From NCBI GenBank assembly GCA_943735955.1, contig OX030956.1, positions 7,481,145 through 7,545,144 on the forward strand: DNA of 64,000 nt. Direction: 5' to 3'. This DNA comes from Piscicola geometra. Taxonomy: Eukaryota > Annelida > Clitellata > Hirudinida > Piscicolidae. Positions within the stretch are counted from its first letter, which is position 1. Each line of letters starts with the position of its first letter. The translations under genes and the position numbers were made by a program. Positions 63,496-64,000 of the stretch are shown here, one piece after another. The notes below the pieces were generated by a model. The model saw nothing but the letters and a program-made list of their open reading frames with translations. It made no database searches and was not told where the DNA came from.

Positions 63496-63770
63496 ATGAA
63501 AAGATACTTGTTTCGTAGAAGCTTAACATATCCACAAATAATCGTTGGCGTTTTAGTTGGATTTGCAAGCTCTCTTTATATTTACAGACCTTTAATAGAA
63601 AAAGAATCTAAAGAAAAGCAAGAATTAGTTCAAGGTTGTTAAATTTGAATGTTTCTAACTTTTAAAGATTATTTTTCTTTCATTTCAGTAAGTTCCAGCT
63701 AAATGTAAAATTTCTTCATTCAGAAGAAGTTACAGAACCAACTATAAAAGCCAAAACTGATAGTAGCTAG
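63496..63770 (+). CDS. PIGBOS1: PIGBOS1-like mitochondrial outer-membrane microprotein
   Basis: Two exons, 63496-63634 and 63724-63770 (phase 1 intron, GTTGTT...TTCATTCAG), encode 61 residues. The N-terminus FRRSLTYPQ and a single hydrophobic helix IIVGVLVGFASSLYIYRP are followed by a charged tail KESKEKQELVQEE. Human PIGBOS1 (54 residues) has the same plan: FRRLTFAQ, a TM ending in VYIFQP, then KELKEK-x-LVQE. In mammals PIGBOS sits in the mitochondrial outer membrane and contacts CLCC1 to tune the unfolded protein response. An alternative without splicing ends after VQGC. The family call is by eye on a very short protein. Confidence 0.72.
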
Positions 63771-63771
63771 T

Positions 63772-63830
63772 ATGCTCAAGATCTTTGGATTTGGAGCTGT
63801 GGTTGTGGGTGGATATTTTGCATATTCAAG
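63772..63830 (+). CDS. First exon of a small membrane protein, runs off the window
   Basis: ATG at 63772 lies one base after the TAG of the PIGBOS1-like frame and opens MLKIFGFGAVVVGGYFAYS, a glycine-rich hydrophobic helix. The AG before GTACTT (63831) is a plausible donor leaving two bases of the next codon. The product is not recognised. It may share the upstream transcript or start from its own promoter; the rest lies right of the window. Confidence 0.45.
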
Positions 63831-64000
63831 GTACTTAATAATTTTCGTGAATAAAAGTATATCTTCATTTTGTATATTTCAATGATTTAAAAAAACTAAC
63901 TTCTAACGTTAATTAAATACCTTATCAGCTGTTTAATTTATATCTAAATTAACCAATTTATATTTTAAATTATCATTAAATTACTATAATATCATTCATT

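Overview
This is an AT-rich animal nuclear DNA window. It has many small exons with GT-AG introns, single-copy metazoan genes, LINE/SINE/TTAA elements and microsatellites. The gene set (KANK, SLC4A11-type transporter, proteasome beta-2, PIGBOS1-like, a TRF-like telobox protein and a coral-type catalase/lipoxygenase fusion) suggests an invertebrate. A spiralian such as an annelid is a guess, not a demonstrated placement. All gene names rest on motif recognition and remembered family sequences; no database search was run.

Layout: 1-1311 (+) is the 3' part of a telobox-Myb (TRF-like) protein. 2897-9932 (-) is a KANK scaffold gene whose 5' exon was not found. 10388-13830 (+) is a 5'-truncated LINE split by a 1754-bp piggyBac-type element. 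13831-19020 is non-coding. 19021-30293 (-) is a 32-exon gene that I could splice into one 1531-codon frame (plus stop): a catalase-related allene-oxide-synthase-like domain, then PLAT, then lipoxygenase. This is the architecture of the octocoral AOS-LOX fusion, but the catalytic residues are missing in both enzyme domains. 30294-35737 is intergenic with two MITE-like elements. 35738-51921 (-) is an SLC4A11-type transporter. 51922-61217 is a gene-poor stretch with a mariner fossil, a CA microsatellite and a 24-bp tandem array. 61218-63288 (-) is the proteasome beta-2 (PSMB7-type) subunit, complete in 8 exons. It is head to head with a two-exon PIGBOS1-like mitochondrial microprotein (63496-63770, +), whose stop is followed one base later by another small membrane ORF.

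The genes do not form a pathway. The standout is the catalase/PLAT/lipoxygenase fusion. Its exon phases close perfectly over 4596 coding bases, so it looks like a maintained gene, yet the distal heme residues, two lipoxygenase iron ligands and the C-terminal isoleucine ligand are all changed. It is a candidate double pseudoenzyme derived from an oxylipin-forming fusion.
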